In this document: piece after piece, positions 54,641 to 63,375 of the stretch | Layout of the letters: every line of letters begins with the position of its first letter | Position numbering within the stretch: position 1 is the stretch's first letter | Assembly (NCBI RefSeq): GCF_009826895.1 | Contig: NZ_WUMV01000008.1 | Location: 124,001-188,000 of the forward strand | Direction: 5' to 3' | DNA length: 64,000 nt | From: Stappia sediminis | Lineage (GTDB): Bacteria; Pseudomonadota; Alphaproteobacteria; Rhizobiales; Stappiaceae | Made by a program: the position numbers and the translations under genes | Notes under the pieces: generated by a model | The model's input: only the letters and a program-made list of their open reading frames with translations | Database searches by the model: none | Told to the model about the DNA's origin: nothing

Positions 54641-56197
54641 TCAAGGCTTCGCGACTTTCTGAAGCATCAGGAAGAACGACGGCTGAAGCTTGAAGTTTTC
54701 GACCCGCGAGGAGGTGACCGCGTTCTGCTTCCAGTTGGCGACGAAAACCCAGGGCGCGTCCTCGTAGACAATTTCCTGCATCTGCTTGTAAAGCTTCGCG
54801 CGCTCCGCCTGATCGGTGACCTGACGAGCCTTGTTCAGAAGTTCGTCAACCTTCTCGTTGGCGTAATAGCCGGAGTTGAAGCCGCCCTTGTCGGGGAAAG
54901 CCTCGGACCTGAGCGCGAGGAAGGGAAGCGTGTCCGGATCGTTCGTCATCCACGCCATTTCGGCCATGTCGGCCTTGCCTTCCAGGCCCGGATTGACCTT
55001 GCCGAGGAAGGTGTTCCACTCGTAGGTCTCGATCTTCACCTTCATGCCCACTGCCTGAAGATCGGCCTGGATGGCCGTGCCCATGGCAACCGGGTCCAGC
55101 ATGCCCGAACCGCCTTCTGTGACGTAGAAGGTTACTTCCTCGCCGTTGTAGCCGGCTTCCTTCAAGAGCGCCTTCGCCTTTTCCGGATCGTACGCATAGG
55201 GTTCGAGCGATTCGTTGTAGGCCCAGGCGAAGGCGGGCGGCGTCGGGCCGGAAGCGACTTCGGCCGTGCCCTGCAGAATGTTTTCGACGAGGGCCGTCTT
55301 GTTGATCGCGTAGTTCGCGGCCTGACGAACGGCCTTGTTGGCGAAGGGGCCGTCCTTGGTGTTCAGGATCAGGAACCAGACGTGCGGGCCGGCCTGTTCT
55401 TGCACGACGAAACGGTCGTCACCGCGGAACTGCTGCAGGCTGTCCGGCGGCACTTCCACCATCACGTCGAGACCGCCGGAAAGCATTTCGGCAATGCGTG
55501 TGTTCGCATCCGTGATCGGGCGGAAGATCACCGCCTCAAGCGGCGCAGCACCGTCCCAATAGGCCTCGTTGCGGGATACGACGACCTTGGCGTTCGCCTC
55601 CCACCCCTCGAACTTGTAGGCACCGGTGCCGACGGGATTGCGGCCGAAATCCTTGCCATGCTGCTTGACCGCCTCGGGCGAGACGATGAGACCCGTGGGA
55701 TAGGCCAGGTTCGACAGGAAGGGCGCATAAGGCTCCGTCAGCTTGAACTCGACGGTGCTTTCGTCAACCGCCGTCACTTCGTCGACCGCGGAGAAGAAGA
55801 AGGAAAGCGGGAACGGACCCGTGTCGTGGAACGGGTGGTTCTCGTCCAGCATGCGGTCGAAATTGAACTTCACGGCTTCCGCGTTGAACGGCGTTCCGTC
55901 ATGGAAGGTCACGCCGTCGCGCAGCTTGAACGTATAGGTCTTGCCATCCTCGGAAATTTCCCAGCTTTCGGCAAGCGACGGCTCCACCTCCAGCGTGCCG
56001 TCCTTGTAGCGCACCAGCCCGTCGTAGATGTTCACAAGGATGCGGAAATCGTTGACCGCGGTGACCGCGTGCGGGTCGAGCGATTTTGGCTCCGCGATCT
56101 GGCCCACGACCAGAACATTGGGCGGCGTCTGGGCCGCCGCCTGGAATGAGAATGTCATCCACACGGAGGCGATGACAGCAGCCAGCAGGCGTTTCAT
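54641..56197 (-). CDS. Periplasmic solute-binding protein, SBP family 5
   Basis: 518 residues with a signal peptide (MKRLLAAVIASVWMTFSFQA-AAQ). Family 5 marks: LVVGQIAEPKSLDPHAVTAV, LAESWEISEDGKTYTFKLRD and GVTFHDGTPFNAEAVKFNFD. It binds peptides or similar solutes for the importer encoded downstream. First gene of the operon, divergent from the M20 hydrolase gene over ~140 bp of AT-rich DNA. The ligand is unknown; the amidohydrolase neighbours suggest an amide, ureido or N-carbamoyl compound. Confidence 0.92.
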   Translation of the reverse strand: MKRLLAAVIASVWMTFSFQAAAQTPPNVLVVGQIAEPKSLDPHAVTAVNDFRILVNIYDGLVRYKDGTLEVEPSLAESWEISEDGKTYTFKLRDGVTFHDGTPFNAEAVKFNFDRMLDENHPFHDTGPFPLSFFFSAVDEVTAVDESTVEFKLTEPYAPFLSNLAYPTGLIVSPEAVKQHGKDFGRNPVGTGAYKFEGWEANAKVVVSRNEAYWDGAAPLEAVIFRPITDANTRIAEMLSGGLDVMVEVPPDSLQQFRGDDRFVVQEQAGPHVWFLILNTKDGPFANKAVRQAANYAINKTALVENILQGTAEVASGPTPPAFAWAYNESLEPYAYDPEKAKALLKEAGYNGEEVTFYVTEGGSGMLDPVAMGTAIQADLQAVGMKVKIETYEWNTFLGKVNPGLEGKADMAEMAWMTNDPDTLPFLALRSEAFPDKGGFNSGYYANEKVDELLNKARQVTDQAERAKLYKQMQEIVYEDAPWVFVANWKQNAVTSSRVENFKLQPSFFLMLQKVAKP

Positions 56198-56340
56198 GGT
56201 TTTCTCCCTTGTCTCCCTGGTGAGGCAATTAATGAAAATAATTTGCGCAATAGCAAGTTTTTATCATAATCAATTTTAGGCGGGCGCGGCACGAAAAAAG
56301 GGCAACGCCCGGACAAGACATTGGAAATTCAGGTGGAATA

Positions 56341-57591
56341 ATGCCCTCTCTTCGCCCGGCCATCGATGGCGCGCGCTTGCGCAAAACCCTCGACGGGATA
56401 AATGCGTTCGGTCACAACCCGCAAACCGGCGGCTATAACCGGCAAGGGTTTTCGGATGCGGATATGGCCGTCAGGCGCTGGTTCGAGGAGGAAGCGCGCA
56501 CCGACGGCTTCAAGGTGCGCCGCGATGCGGCGGCGAATGTCTTCGTGCGCTACGGGCCGGCGGAAGGCCCTTGCGTAATGAGCGGATCGCATCTCGATAC
56601 CGTTCCGGAAGGCGGCGCCTTCGATGGCGCGCTTGGGGTCGCAGTCGCATGGGAAGCCTTGCGCGCGATGCGCGATGCGGGCATCACCCCGGCAATAGCC
56701 GTCGAGGCCGTGGCGACGGCGGAAGAGGAAGGCCGCTTCGGCGGCATGCTCGGTTCGCAAGCCATCACCGGCAAAGTCACGCGCCAATGGATCGACCAGG
56801 CAACGGACGCCACTGGCGAAACTCTAGCCGCTGCGATGCGCGCACAGGGGCTGGACCCTTATGCGGTGCTCGATGCCGCAAGGCCTGCAGGAACCATCAA
56901 GGCCTTCGTGGAACTGCACATCGAACAGGGGCCCGTTCTGGAGGCGGGCGGCACGCCGATCGGCATCGCCCATTCCGTTTCGGGCGTAAGCTATATCGCG
57001 GCTCGCATGGAAGGTCGCGCCAACCATTCCGGCACGACGCCGATGGACATGCGTGCGGACGCCTTCAGGGGACTTGCCGATGTCGCGGCGGATATTCCGT
57101 CTCTGATCGAAACGATCGGCACCGACCAGTCCCGCATCACGATCGGGAAGGTCGACCTGGAACCCAACTTTCCGCACACGATACCGGGCATCGCGGAGTT
57201 CACCATCATCATTCGCGACACGGATGAGAGCATCATGCAGGCATTGACGGACGCCGTCAGGGCAAGCATCGAATCGGCAGCGAGACGCCATGGCCTTGGC
57301 CACACCGTCGAGACGAAAAGCTGGCTGGCCCCGGTGGCGCTCGACGGCCGACTTGAAAAACTGCTTGGCGAAGAGGCCAAGGCGCTTGGGCTTGCCGCGC
57401 AATCCATGCCATCGGGTGCCGGGCATGATGCACAGACCATGCAGTCGCTCTGCCCGTCGGCGCTGGTCTTCGTGCCGAGCCGAAACGGCATCAGCCACGC
57501 CCCGGAAGAATGGACCGACTGGGCGGATATCGAAAAGGGCGCACAACTGGTGCTGAACGCCCTTGTCCGGTTGAGCTGCGAGACGAACTGA
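56341..57591 (+). CDS. Zn-dependent M20-family amidohydrolase (carbamoyl/allantoate type)
   Basis: 416 residues, with AGGTGGA before ATG 56341. Metal ligands and catalytic residues of the family are in place: GSHLDTVPEGGAFDGALGV, TAEEEGRFGGMLGSQAI, HIEQGPVLEAGG, the dimer-domain GRANHSGTTPMDM, and GAGHDAQ near the end. Members include N-carbamoyl-L-amino-acid hydrolase, beta-ureidopropionase and allantoate amidohydrolase; the exact substrate cannot be chosen. Divergent from the peptide-type importer, with which it probably forms one uptake-and-hydrolysis module. Confidence 0.9.
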   Translation: MPSLRPAIDGARLRKTLDGINAFGHNPQTGGYNRQGFSDADMAVRRWFEEEARTDGFKVRRDAAANVFVRYGPAEGPCVMSGSHLDTVPEGGAFDGALGVAVAWEALRAMRDAGITPAIAVEAVATAEEEGRFGGMLGSQAITGKVTRQWIDQATDATGETLAAAMRAQGLDPYAVLDAARPAGTIKAFVELHIEQGPVLEAGGTPIGIAHSVSGVSYIAARMEGRANHSGTTPMDMRADAFRGLADVAADIPSLIETIGTDQSRITIGKVDLEPNFPHTIPGIAEFTIIIRDTDESIMQALTDAVRASIESAARRHGLGHTVETKSWLAPVALDGRLEKLLGEEAKALGLAAQSMPSGAGHDAQTMQSLCPSALVFVPSRNGISHAPEEWTDWADIEKGAQLVLNALVRLSCETN

Positions 57592-57625
57592 CGCGCCCCA
57601 GGCAACGCCTGTTCGAAACGCTGCG

Positions 57626-58141
57626 TCAGCCTTCAGCCGTTTCCATTTCTCCCGCCTTTTGGGCATCGACACGCCAGCGCCCGACGCCGTCTGCGCCCTT
57701 CCCCGCACGCGCGGCGATGCGCCGGCGCGGAACGGTTTCGCCAGTCACGGGATCGATCATGGCAAGAACCGGCCGGCGCCCCGTCTCAATGTCGTAGAGT
57801 TCCACGGGCGGCGCCCCTTTGCCGCTTGCATCCCACCTGTCGCCCCACTGCAGCAACGCGATATTTACGAGCCATAGATCCCTGCCCTTATCGCTCAGCA
57901 CATATTCAAAGCGCGGCGGGCGCTCGTTATATTGCCTGCGCTCGACAAGGCCGTTTGCCTGAAGCGCTTTCAGCCGGTCGGAAAGGGTGTTCGGCGGAAT
58001 GCCGGTCGATGCCTGGAATTCGTCATAGCGCGAAAGGCCGAGCGACAGGTCACGCAGGATGAGAAAGGCCCAGCGGTCGCCGATTGCCTCAAGCGCGCCG
58101 GCGATCGAGCAGGCCATTCCCTTGAAACTTTTTGATCGCAT
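57626..58141 (-). CDS. HxlR-family transcriptional regulator
   Basis: 171 residues. The HxlR winged helix is at the N-terminus: CSIAGALEAIGDRWAFLILR, with a single Cys that senses in some members, then TGIPPNTLSDRLKALQANGL. The C-terminal 60 residues extend beyond the usual ~110-residue family length (LYDIETGRRPVLAMIDPVTG). It starts 3 bp after the QueG-like gene stop, so they are one operon. A perfect 11-bp palindrome ahead of that operon is its likely site. Confidence 0.88.
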   Translation of the reverse strand: MRSKSFKGMACSIAGALEAIGDRWAFLILRDLSLGLSRYDEFQASTGIPPNTLSDRLKALQANGLVERRQYNERPPRFEYVLSDKGRDLWLVNIALLQWGDRWDASGKGAPPVELYDIETGRRPVLAMIDPVTGETVPRRRIAARAGKGADGVGRWRVDAQKAGEMETAEG

Positions 58142-58144
58142 CTT

Positions 58145-59470
58145 TCACCTCGGAAAGCATCTGCCAAACGCACGGAACAGATCCATCGATCCTTTCACAC
58201 GCACCTTTCGCAGGATGATGGCCGGCACCATCTTATACTCTCGGTTGAGAATTTTCACCCAAGTGTCGGAATCCGCGAAAACCCGTACGTCAGCCTCACC
58301 AAGATGGCCGTTTTTCACGTCGATCGTCCCGTCCTTGACCGTGATCGTCGCTTCGACCTTCTCCTTTCCGGAAAACGTCCAGTGATAGACCGCTGAAAGC
58401 CCTTTCGAGCGGCCACGCTGAAATGTGATCGGCAGATAGGCAAGGAACGTCCGCACGTTACCGATCCTTGTCGATCGGCGCACATGTTTCGCCGTTTTGC
58501 CCGGAAAGCGCCGCTCGACATGCTTTTCCGCATCCGAACCGGGAAGCACGTAAACCGTTTCCAATTTCTCCGTCAGCGGCTTGACGATCTCCTCGACGTA
58601 ACCGGGGCGATCCTGAAGAAAGGGATTGGCAACCTCCTCGCCGGCGGGGCAAACGGCGATGCAATAGGCCGCCTTGTAGCCAGGCTTGAAGGAGAGCGAC
58701 TGCCAGAGCGAAGCCGTCTCGCCATCAGTGAAGCGCTCCCGGTACTGCTTCATGGATTTGGAATCCACGACAGCATCCACCCAGTCCGTGAAATTTCCCA
58801 GAAAATCCCGGTAGTTATGGGTGTAGCAGTTCAGGAAGTCGAACTTGCCGTCGGGACTTATCGCGCCGACGGGACACGCGGCAACGCACAACCGGCATTC
58901 GAGACAGGGGTTGTATTCGATCGGATGGTCGTAGGCATCGACCTCGGCTTCGATGAGGATCGTCCCCAGAAGCACGAAACTGCCGAACTTCGGATGAATG
59001 ACGCTGCGGTGAAGGCCGATGTGGCCGAGGCCTGCTTCCACCGCGACGGGCTTATGCGCGACGAGCCAGCCGCGGCCGGGAAGCTGAACTTCCATCGGGA
59101 AGGCGGCAACGGCATTGCAGGCCGAAACGCCCGCCTCGTCCAGCGCGCGGACGATCGCCCGCGCCGTCTCGTTCACGTCATCATAGACGGCGTGGAATTC
59201 CTGGTTGGCGACGGAACGCGCAGGGGCTCGCACCGGCTCCCGGTTCATGCGCACCATGAAAGAAAGCAGCGTCTTCGCCTTCGGGAACACCTGCTGGATG
59301 TAGGGTTCCTGATCGGCGATCGCCTCGCGCCCCACCTCGACAAGACCTACGTCATCCGCCCCGTGCTCAAGCGCAAGCGCCTTCAGCCATTCCGCCTTGA
59401 CCGCACGCACCGGCTGCGCGGGTGGCGCCTCTTGAAGCTTCAGGATCGTTGGATGCTGTTTTGCGGCCAT
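58145..59470 (-). CDS. QueG-like 4Fe-4S protein fused to an SCP2-like domain
   Basis: 441 residues from ATG 59470; the frame open to 59824 runs through a decayed gene. The first ~310 residues resemble epoxyqueuosine-reductase/reductive-dehalogenase-type Fe-S proteins. One complete [4Fe-4S] motif is seen (CLECRLCVAACP) and a reduced second set (YCIAVCPAGEE). The last ~100 residues look like an SCP2 sterol-carrier domain (TITVKDGTIDVKNGHLGEAD). That fusion suggests a redox enzyme acting on a hydrophobic substrate, not tRNA. Co-transcribed with HxlR. Confidence 0.8.
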   Translation of the reverse strand: MAAKQHPTILKLQEAPPAQPVRAVKAEWLKALALEHGADDVGLVEVGREAIADQEPYIQQVFPKAKTLLSFMVRMNREPVRAPARSVANQEFHAVYDDVNETARAIVRALDEAGVSACNAVAAFPMEVQLPGRGWLVAHKPVAVEAGLGHIGLHRSVIHPKFGSFVLLGTILIEAEVDAYDHPIEYNPCLECRLCVAACPVGAISPDGKFDFLNCYTHNYRDFLGNFTDWVDAVVDSKSMKQYRERFTDGETASLWQSLSFKPGYKAAYCIAVCPAGEEVANPFLQDRPGYVEEIVKPLTEKLETVYVLPGSDAEKHVERRFPGKTAKHVRRSTRIGNVRTFLAYLPITFQRGRSKGLSAVYHWTFSGKEKVEATITVKDGTIDVKNGHLGEADVRVFADSDTWVKILNREYKMVPAIILRKVRVKGSMDLFRAFGRCFPR

Positions 59471-59482
59471 GTCGCGTCTCCA

Positions 59483-59505
59483 GTAACTATTATTATAATA
59501 GTTAC
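59483..59505. promoter_or_regulatory. Perfect 11-bp palindromic operator
   Basis: GTAACTATTAT (59483-59493) and ATAATAGTTAC (59495-59505) flank one central base. It lies 13 bp before the start of the QueG-like gene, where a repressor would block initiation. HxlR-family regulators bind sites of this length, and the HxlR gene is in the controlled operon. Confidence 0.7.
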
Positions 59506-59629
59506 ATGCCAATACACATTCACGCAAGCGCTTGCGCGCGGTTGCGCCGGGCTTGAGAATGCCGCGAACGCCGATGCGCCCTTGCCGGGAACGGGCGGCT
59601 TCGGGATCTTCTGCCTGAATTTGCCTGGT

Positions 59630-59871
59630 CGAATTGCAGTACGGATTCACCAGGCCTTCGAGCTCCGCGAGACCTTCAGCCGCACAGCGATATTTACGCC
59701 GTCGCCATAAATGCCTACCTCGCCGCGTATCCCGTGCCGAATACCTATCGGGAGTTGCGCCGTGTCGGCGACGGACGGAGCCTTCGCCAGCAGCCCGTCT
59801 TCCGTCAGCTTGACGACATGGCATCCTTCGCGCTCAATCGCAGGGTCAGGTCCATCGCGGAATAAAAGCAA
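59630..59871 (-). pseudogene. Remnant of class III adenylate/guanylate cyclase
   Basis: On the minus strand, VVKLTEDGLLAKAPSVADTA and GDGVNIAVRL are clear relics of the cyclase catalytic domain (normally KTTGDGLLAEF and GDGVNIAARLE). After VRL the match moves to another frame (AEGLAELEGLVNPYC), so there is at least one frameshift. The segment between the two blocks is also too short. Neither start nor C-terminus survives. Confidence 0.6.
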
Positions 59872-59920
59872 AGTCCGAGTTACCGGTTCGACGCCCCTCG
59901 TTCGGCGGAAGATGATGACG

Positions 59921-60508
59921 ATGTCGATCAGCGACTACCGACGAAAGCGAGATCTCGCCAAAAGCGGCGAGCCGCGAGGTTCGTCTGGATCGTCGGGTAA
60001 AAACCCGATTTTCGTGATCCAGAAGCACGATGCAAGCACGCTGCACTATGACTTCCGCCTGGAGGTGAATGGCGTCCTCAAAAGCTGGGCGGTGCCCAAG
60101 GGGCCGTCGACCGACCCATCTGAAAAGCGGCTGGCGATCGAGACCGAAGACCACCCGCTGGAGTACGCCGAATTCGAGGGCACCATCCCCAAGGAGGAAT
60201 ACGGCGGCGGCACCGTGCTGATCTGGGACCGCGGCACCTACGAGAACATCACCCGCAAGGACGGCGACCGCAGGCCGATGGACGAGGCGCTGGCCAGCGG
60301 TCATGCGCTTTTCCGGCTGAAAGGCGAAAAGCTTGCGGGCGGATATGCGCTCCAGCGCATCGATGACGACAAGGGGCACTGGCTTCTGGTGAAGATGGAT
60401 GACGATGAGGCCGACGCCCGCCGCAACCCGGTTTCCACCGAGCCCGAATCCGTCGTCAGCGGCCGGACGCTCGAGGAAATCGCCGATGGCAAAAAGGATA
60501 GCTCATGA
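59921..60508 (+). CDS. LigD-type 3'-phosphoesterase, separate gene
   Basis: 195 residues from ATG 59921, with GGAAG 9 bases upstream (59912 and 59915 also possible; 59711 rejected). The phosphoesterase domain of LigD is complete: FVIQKHDASTLHYDFRLEVN with the catalytic His/Asp residues, SWAVPKGPS, and EEYGGGTVLIWDRGTYE. It removes 3' phosphate or ribonucleotide ends during non-homologous end joining. It overlaps the ligase gene by 4 bp, forming a three-gene LigD operon. Confidence 0.88.
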   Translation: MSISDYRRKRDLAKSGEPRGSSGSSGKNPIFVIQKHDASTLHYDFRLEVNGVLKSWAVPKGPSTDPSEKRLAIETEDHPLEYAEFEGTIPKEEYGGGTVLIWDRGTYENITRKDGDRRPMDEALASGHALFRLKGEKLAGGYALQRIDDDKGHWLLVKMDDDEADARRNPVSTEPESVVSGRTLEEIADGKKDSS

Positions 60509-61500
60509 CGGCGAAAGACTTTCCGGCAAAGGCTATCGAGGGCGCGGAGGCCGCGGCTCACCCCGAATGGCGCGCGCCCATGCTTGCGGTTCTGACGGAG
60601 GAAAGGTTTTCGAAACCCGACTGGATCTTCGAGCGAAAATTCGACGGAGAACGCATCCTCGTCTTCCGGGAAGGTGAAAATATCCGCCTCCTGACGAGAA
60701 ACCGCAAGGATGTCTCCGCCACCTATCCCGACCTGGCCGAAGCCCTCACACGTCAGCCCGCGCAGGACTTCGTCGCCGACGGCGAAGTCGTGGCCTTCGA
60801 GGGAAAAGTGACGAGCTTCGCGCGCCTCCAGAAGCGCATGCAGATCAAGAATCCGGCGGACGCTCGCGCTTCCGGTATTCCCGTCTTTTTCTACCTGTTC
60901 GACCTCCTGCATATCAGTGGGCGTAACGTTGAAGGCCTGCCGCTGCGACGACGCAAACACCTGCTGAAACAGGCCTTGCACTTCCACGACCCGCTTCGCT
61001 ATACGCCGCACCGGAACGAGGCGGGCGAAAAGTATTTCCGGATGGCCTGCGAGAAAGGCTGGGAAGGAGTGATCGCGAAGCGCGCGGATGCGCCTTACCG
61101 CCACGGGCGCTCGCACGACTGGCTGAAGTTCAAATGCGCCAAAGGACAGGAACTTGTCATCGGCGGCTTCACGCCGCCCAAGGGCAAGCGCACCGGATTC
61201 GGCGCCCTGCTGCTCGGCTACTATGAGGATGGCATGCTGCGCTACGCCGGCAAGGTCGGCACCGGCTTCGACGATGCCTTCCTTGAAGAATTTCATGAAC
61301 GCCTTGAAGAGCGGCGGCGCGACACCTCGCCTTTCAAGCCCGCACCCGGCGAAGCCGGCGCCATGTGGGTCCGGCCGGACCTTGTCGCGGAAATCGGTTT
61401 CACCGAATGGACGGATCACGGCAAGCTGCGCCACCCCCGCTTTCTGGGATTGCGGAGGGACAAGGCGGCCGAAGATGTGGTCAGGGAGAGACCATCTTGA
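60505..61500 (+). CDS. ATP-dependent DNA ligase, LigD ligase domain as separate gene
   Basis: 331 residues. The nucleotidyltransferase motif I is FERKFDGER with catalytic Lys45; motif III FYLFDLLHISGR, motif IV EGVIAKR and motif V DWLKFKC follow, and the OB-fold (ELVIGGFTPPKGKRTGFGAL) completes it. In Mycobacterium and Pseudomonas this domain is fused to polymerase and phosphoesterase; here it is stand-alone. Its stop overlaps a TTG start of the polymerase gene (TTGA). Confidence 0.92.
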   Translation: MTAKDFPAKAIEGAEAAAHPEWRAPMLAVLTEERFSKPDWIFERKFDGERILVFREGENIRLLTRNRKDVSATYPDLAEALTRQPAQDFVADGEVVAFEGKVTSFARLQKRMQIKNPADARASGIPVFFYLFDLLHISGRNVEGLPLRRRKHLLKQALHFHDPLRYTPHRNEAGEKYFRMACEKGWEGVIAKRADAPYRHGRSHDWLKFKCAKGQELVIGGFTPPKGKRTGFGALLLGYYEDGMLRYAGKVGTGFDDAFLEEFHERLEERRRDTSPFKPAPGEAGAMWVRPDLVAEIGFTEWTDHGKLRHPRFLGLRRDKAAEDVVRERPS

Positions 61501-62387
61501 CCGCCAAGGCCTACGAGCTCGACGGACACAGCGTCGAGGTTTCGAACCCCGACAAGGTGCTGTTTCCCGAAGACGGGATCACGAAGAGCGGTCTCGCCGA
61601 CTATTACGCCCGCATCGCGAAGATCGCCCTGCCGCATTACCGCGACCGTCCGCTGACGATGCAGCGCTTTCCCGACGGGATCGCGGAGGATGGCTTCTTC
61701 CAGAAGCATGCGCCCGAATATTTCCCGGACTGGATCGACCGCGCGGAGATAGCCAAGGAAGACGGAACGGTGCGTCATGTGCTGGCGCATTCCGCCGCCG
61801 CGCTGGTATATCTGGCGGATCAGGGCTGTATCACACCGCATCTCGGCGTGGCCCGCGCGGACCGGCCCGAGCGGCCTGACCGGCTTGTCTTCGACCTCGA
61901 TCCCCCGGACGACGATTTTTCCAGGGTTCAGGAGGTAGCGGGCGCCATTCGAGACAGGCTCGACGCGGGAAAGATCACGAGTTTCGTTCAGACCACGGGA
62001 TCGCGCGGCCTCCATATTGTGGTCGCACTACGCCGGACGGCCGGATTCGACCCGCTGAGGCGGTTCATGCGAGGCTTCGCCGAAAGCGTGGCACGGGCCC
62101 TTCCCGATCTCGCCACGACGCAACAGCGAAAGGCGCAACGCGGCGACCGGGTTTTGATCGACACGTTCCGCACAGCCTACGGCCAGACATTCGTGGCACC
62201 CTATGCGGTGCGCGCAAGGCCGGGCGCACCCGTGGCGACGCCTGTGGAGTGGGACGAAGCGCTTTCAGCGGACATGTCGCCGCGAAAATATAACCTCAAG
62301 ACCATCTTCCGCCGGCTCGGCCAGACAGAAGACCCCTGGCACGACATAGACGATCACGCGGTCGACGCCCGCAGCCTTGCAGGCTAG
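61497..62387 (+). CDS. LigD-type primase-polymerase, separate gene
   Basis: 296 residues from TTG 61497, which has GGGAGAG upstream and overlaps the ligase stop. An ATG-initiated extension to 61365 would lie inside the ligase gene. AEP-type polymerase motifs: the metal pair in VFDLDPPDDDF and GSRGLHIVVALRR. NPDKVLFPEDGITKSGLADYY at the start is characteristic. It fills gaps and adds nucleotides in end joining. No ku gene is in the window. Confidence 0.9.
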   Translation: MTAKAYELDGHSVEVSNPDKVLFPEDGITKSGLADYYARIAKIALPHYRDRPLTMQRFPDGIAEDGFFQKHAPEYFPDWIDRAEIAKEDGTVRHVLAHSAAALVYLADQGCITPHLGVARADRPERPDRLVFDLDPPDDDFSRVQEVAGAIRDRLDAGKITSFVQTTGSRGLHIVVALRRTAGFDPLRRFMRGFAESVARALPDLATTQQRKAQRGDRVLIDTFRTAYGQTFVAPYAVRARPGAPVATPVEWDEALSADMSPRKYNLKTIFRRLGQTEDPWHDIDDHAVDARSLAG

Positions 62388-62708
62388 CCGTAGCGTGACA
62401 TCACGCGAACTCGGAAACGGCGTAGCACTACCGATTCATATTGCGTGAATTCACATTGCGGAAAATTCCCATCCGGATATCCGCTATCCATCCTCGTTCC
62501 GGCTTTTCGGCGCAGATGACACCTTGCACAACGTTTGACAAGTTGTCGCGTGCCCGTGCAGGGCTCTGCCCGGTCCGCCGGAAGAGGCGTTCCCTTTCAA
62601 GGTCCTGCAATGCCGAGATCAGCGGTTTCCACCGCATCTTTTCGGGACGCAGCGAATGAAGGTTCTTTAAACCGGCAACTTGCCGGCAGGAATGCGTTTT
62701 CGGGAAAA
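62388..62708. other. Intergenic region between LigD polymerase gene and tRNA-Ser
   Basis: 321 bp without a supportable gene. It contains the likely tRNA terminator hairpin (62672-62686). A TTGACA at 62537-62542 looks like a -35 hexamer but has no gene downstream. Confidence 0.6.
62672..62686 (-). terminator. Hairpin downstream of tRNA-Ser
   Basis: CCGGCAA and TTGCCGG with a single-base loop, followed on the minus strand by TTTAAAG. It is 23 bases after the tRNA CCA end. A short stem with a weak T-tract, so termination is likely but not certain. Confidence 0.5.
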
Positions 62709-62798
62709 TGGCGGAGAGAGAGGGATTCGAACCCTCGGAACGCTTGCGCGCTCAACGGTTTTCGAGACCGCCCCGTTCGACCACTCCGGCACCTCTCC
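62709..62798 (-). tRNA. tRNA-Ser(CGA)
   Basis: 90 nt on the minus strand including encoded CCA. Acceptor GGAGAGG pairs with TCTCTCC (one G-U), followed by discriminator G. The anticodon loop CTCGAAA gives anticodon CGA (codon UCG). The long variable arm (GAGCGCGCAAGCGTTC) and GGTTCGAATCC T-loop identify a class II serine tRNA. Confidence 0.95.
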
Positions 62799-63375
62799 GC
62801 ATTGGGCTGTACTTGGCCTCAGGTGGCGCGGAACATAGCCAAGCGGATTGCACTTAACAAGGGGGGTGGCAACGGTTTTCCGCAGGGGTGGAAAAGCCCC
62901 GCCGAAGTGCGAATTCATCCACTGCCAAACGATGGCGCTTGCTTAGTGCGGACCTCCCGCAAACGGGGGGCGGTACGCGGCGCTGAAAGCGCATCACGGC
63001 ACGATCGAGCGATGATGGCAGCAACTCTAACGAAATTGGCACGATATGCCGCCCTCATCGATTGACTTTGCCACGCCAATCCGTATAGTCCACGCGCTTC
63101 GTTGAGGGAACGGTTCCTTCCACGTCGTAATCCGAGGCTCTCCAACCCTTCGTCGATGCAGACGCGCCCGCCTTTGCGGGGGTCTTGCATTTGAGGGGCA
63201 TCCCGGCCGCAAACCGCGGCGCGGCAAGAACGCCCGGGCAGAAAAACAGGCCCGGTACCGACAAGTCCCGGCCCGCGCGAAATCGAAGCGCGGCAAGGGC
63301 GCCGAAGGATACGAACGAAGCCGGTCCGGCAATCCGCCGGGCAAGCGGAAAAACGAAAAGAAGGACGTGCGAGAC
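62799..63375. other. Upstream region of tRNA-Ser and rplU
   Basis: 577 bp without a supportable gene; overlapping short frames have no resemblance to families. It holds the rplU promoter (63062-63089) and a ~275-base rplU leader. A small hairpin (CCCGC-CTTT-GCGGG, 63167-63180) in the leader could act as an attenuator for ribosomal-protein control. Confidence 0.55.
63062..63089 (+). promoter_or_regulatory. Sigma-70-type promoter for rplU
   Basis: TTGACT (63062-63067) and TATAGT (63084-63089) are separated by 16 bp, close to the housekeeping consensus. Transcription would start near 63096, giving a ~280-base leader to rplU. No other gene lies between. Confidence 0.65.
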
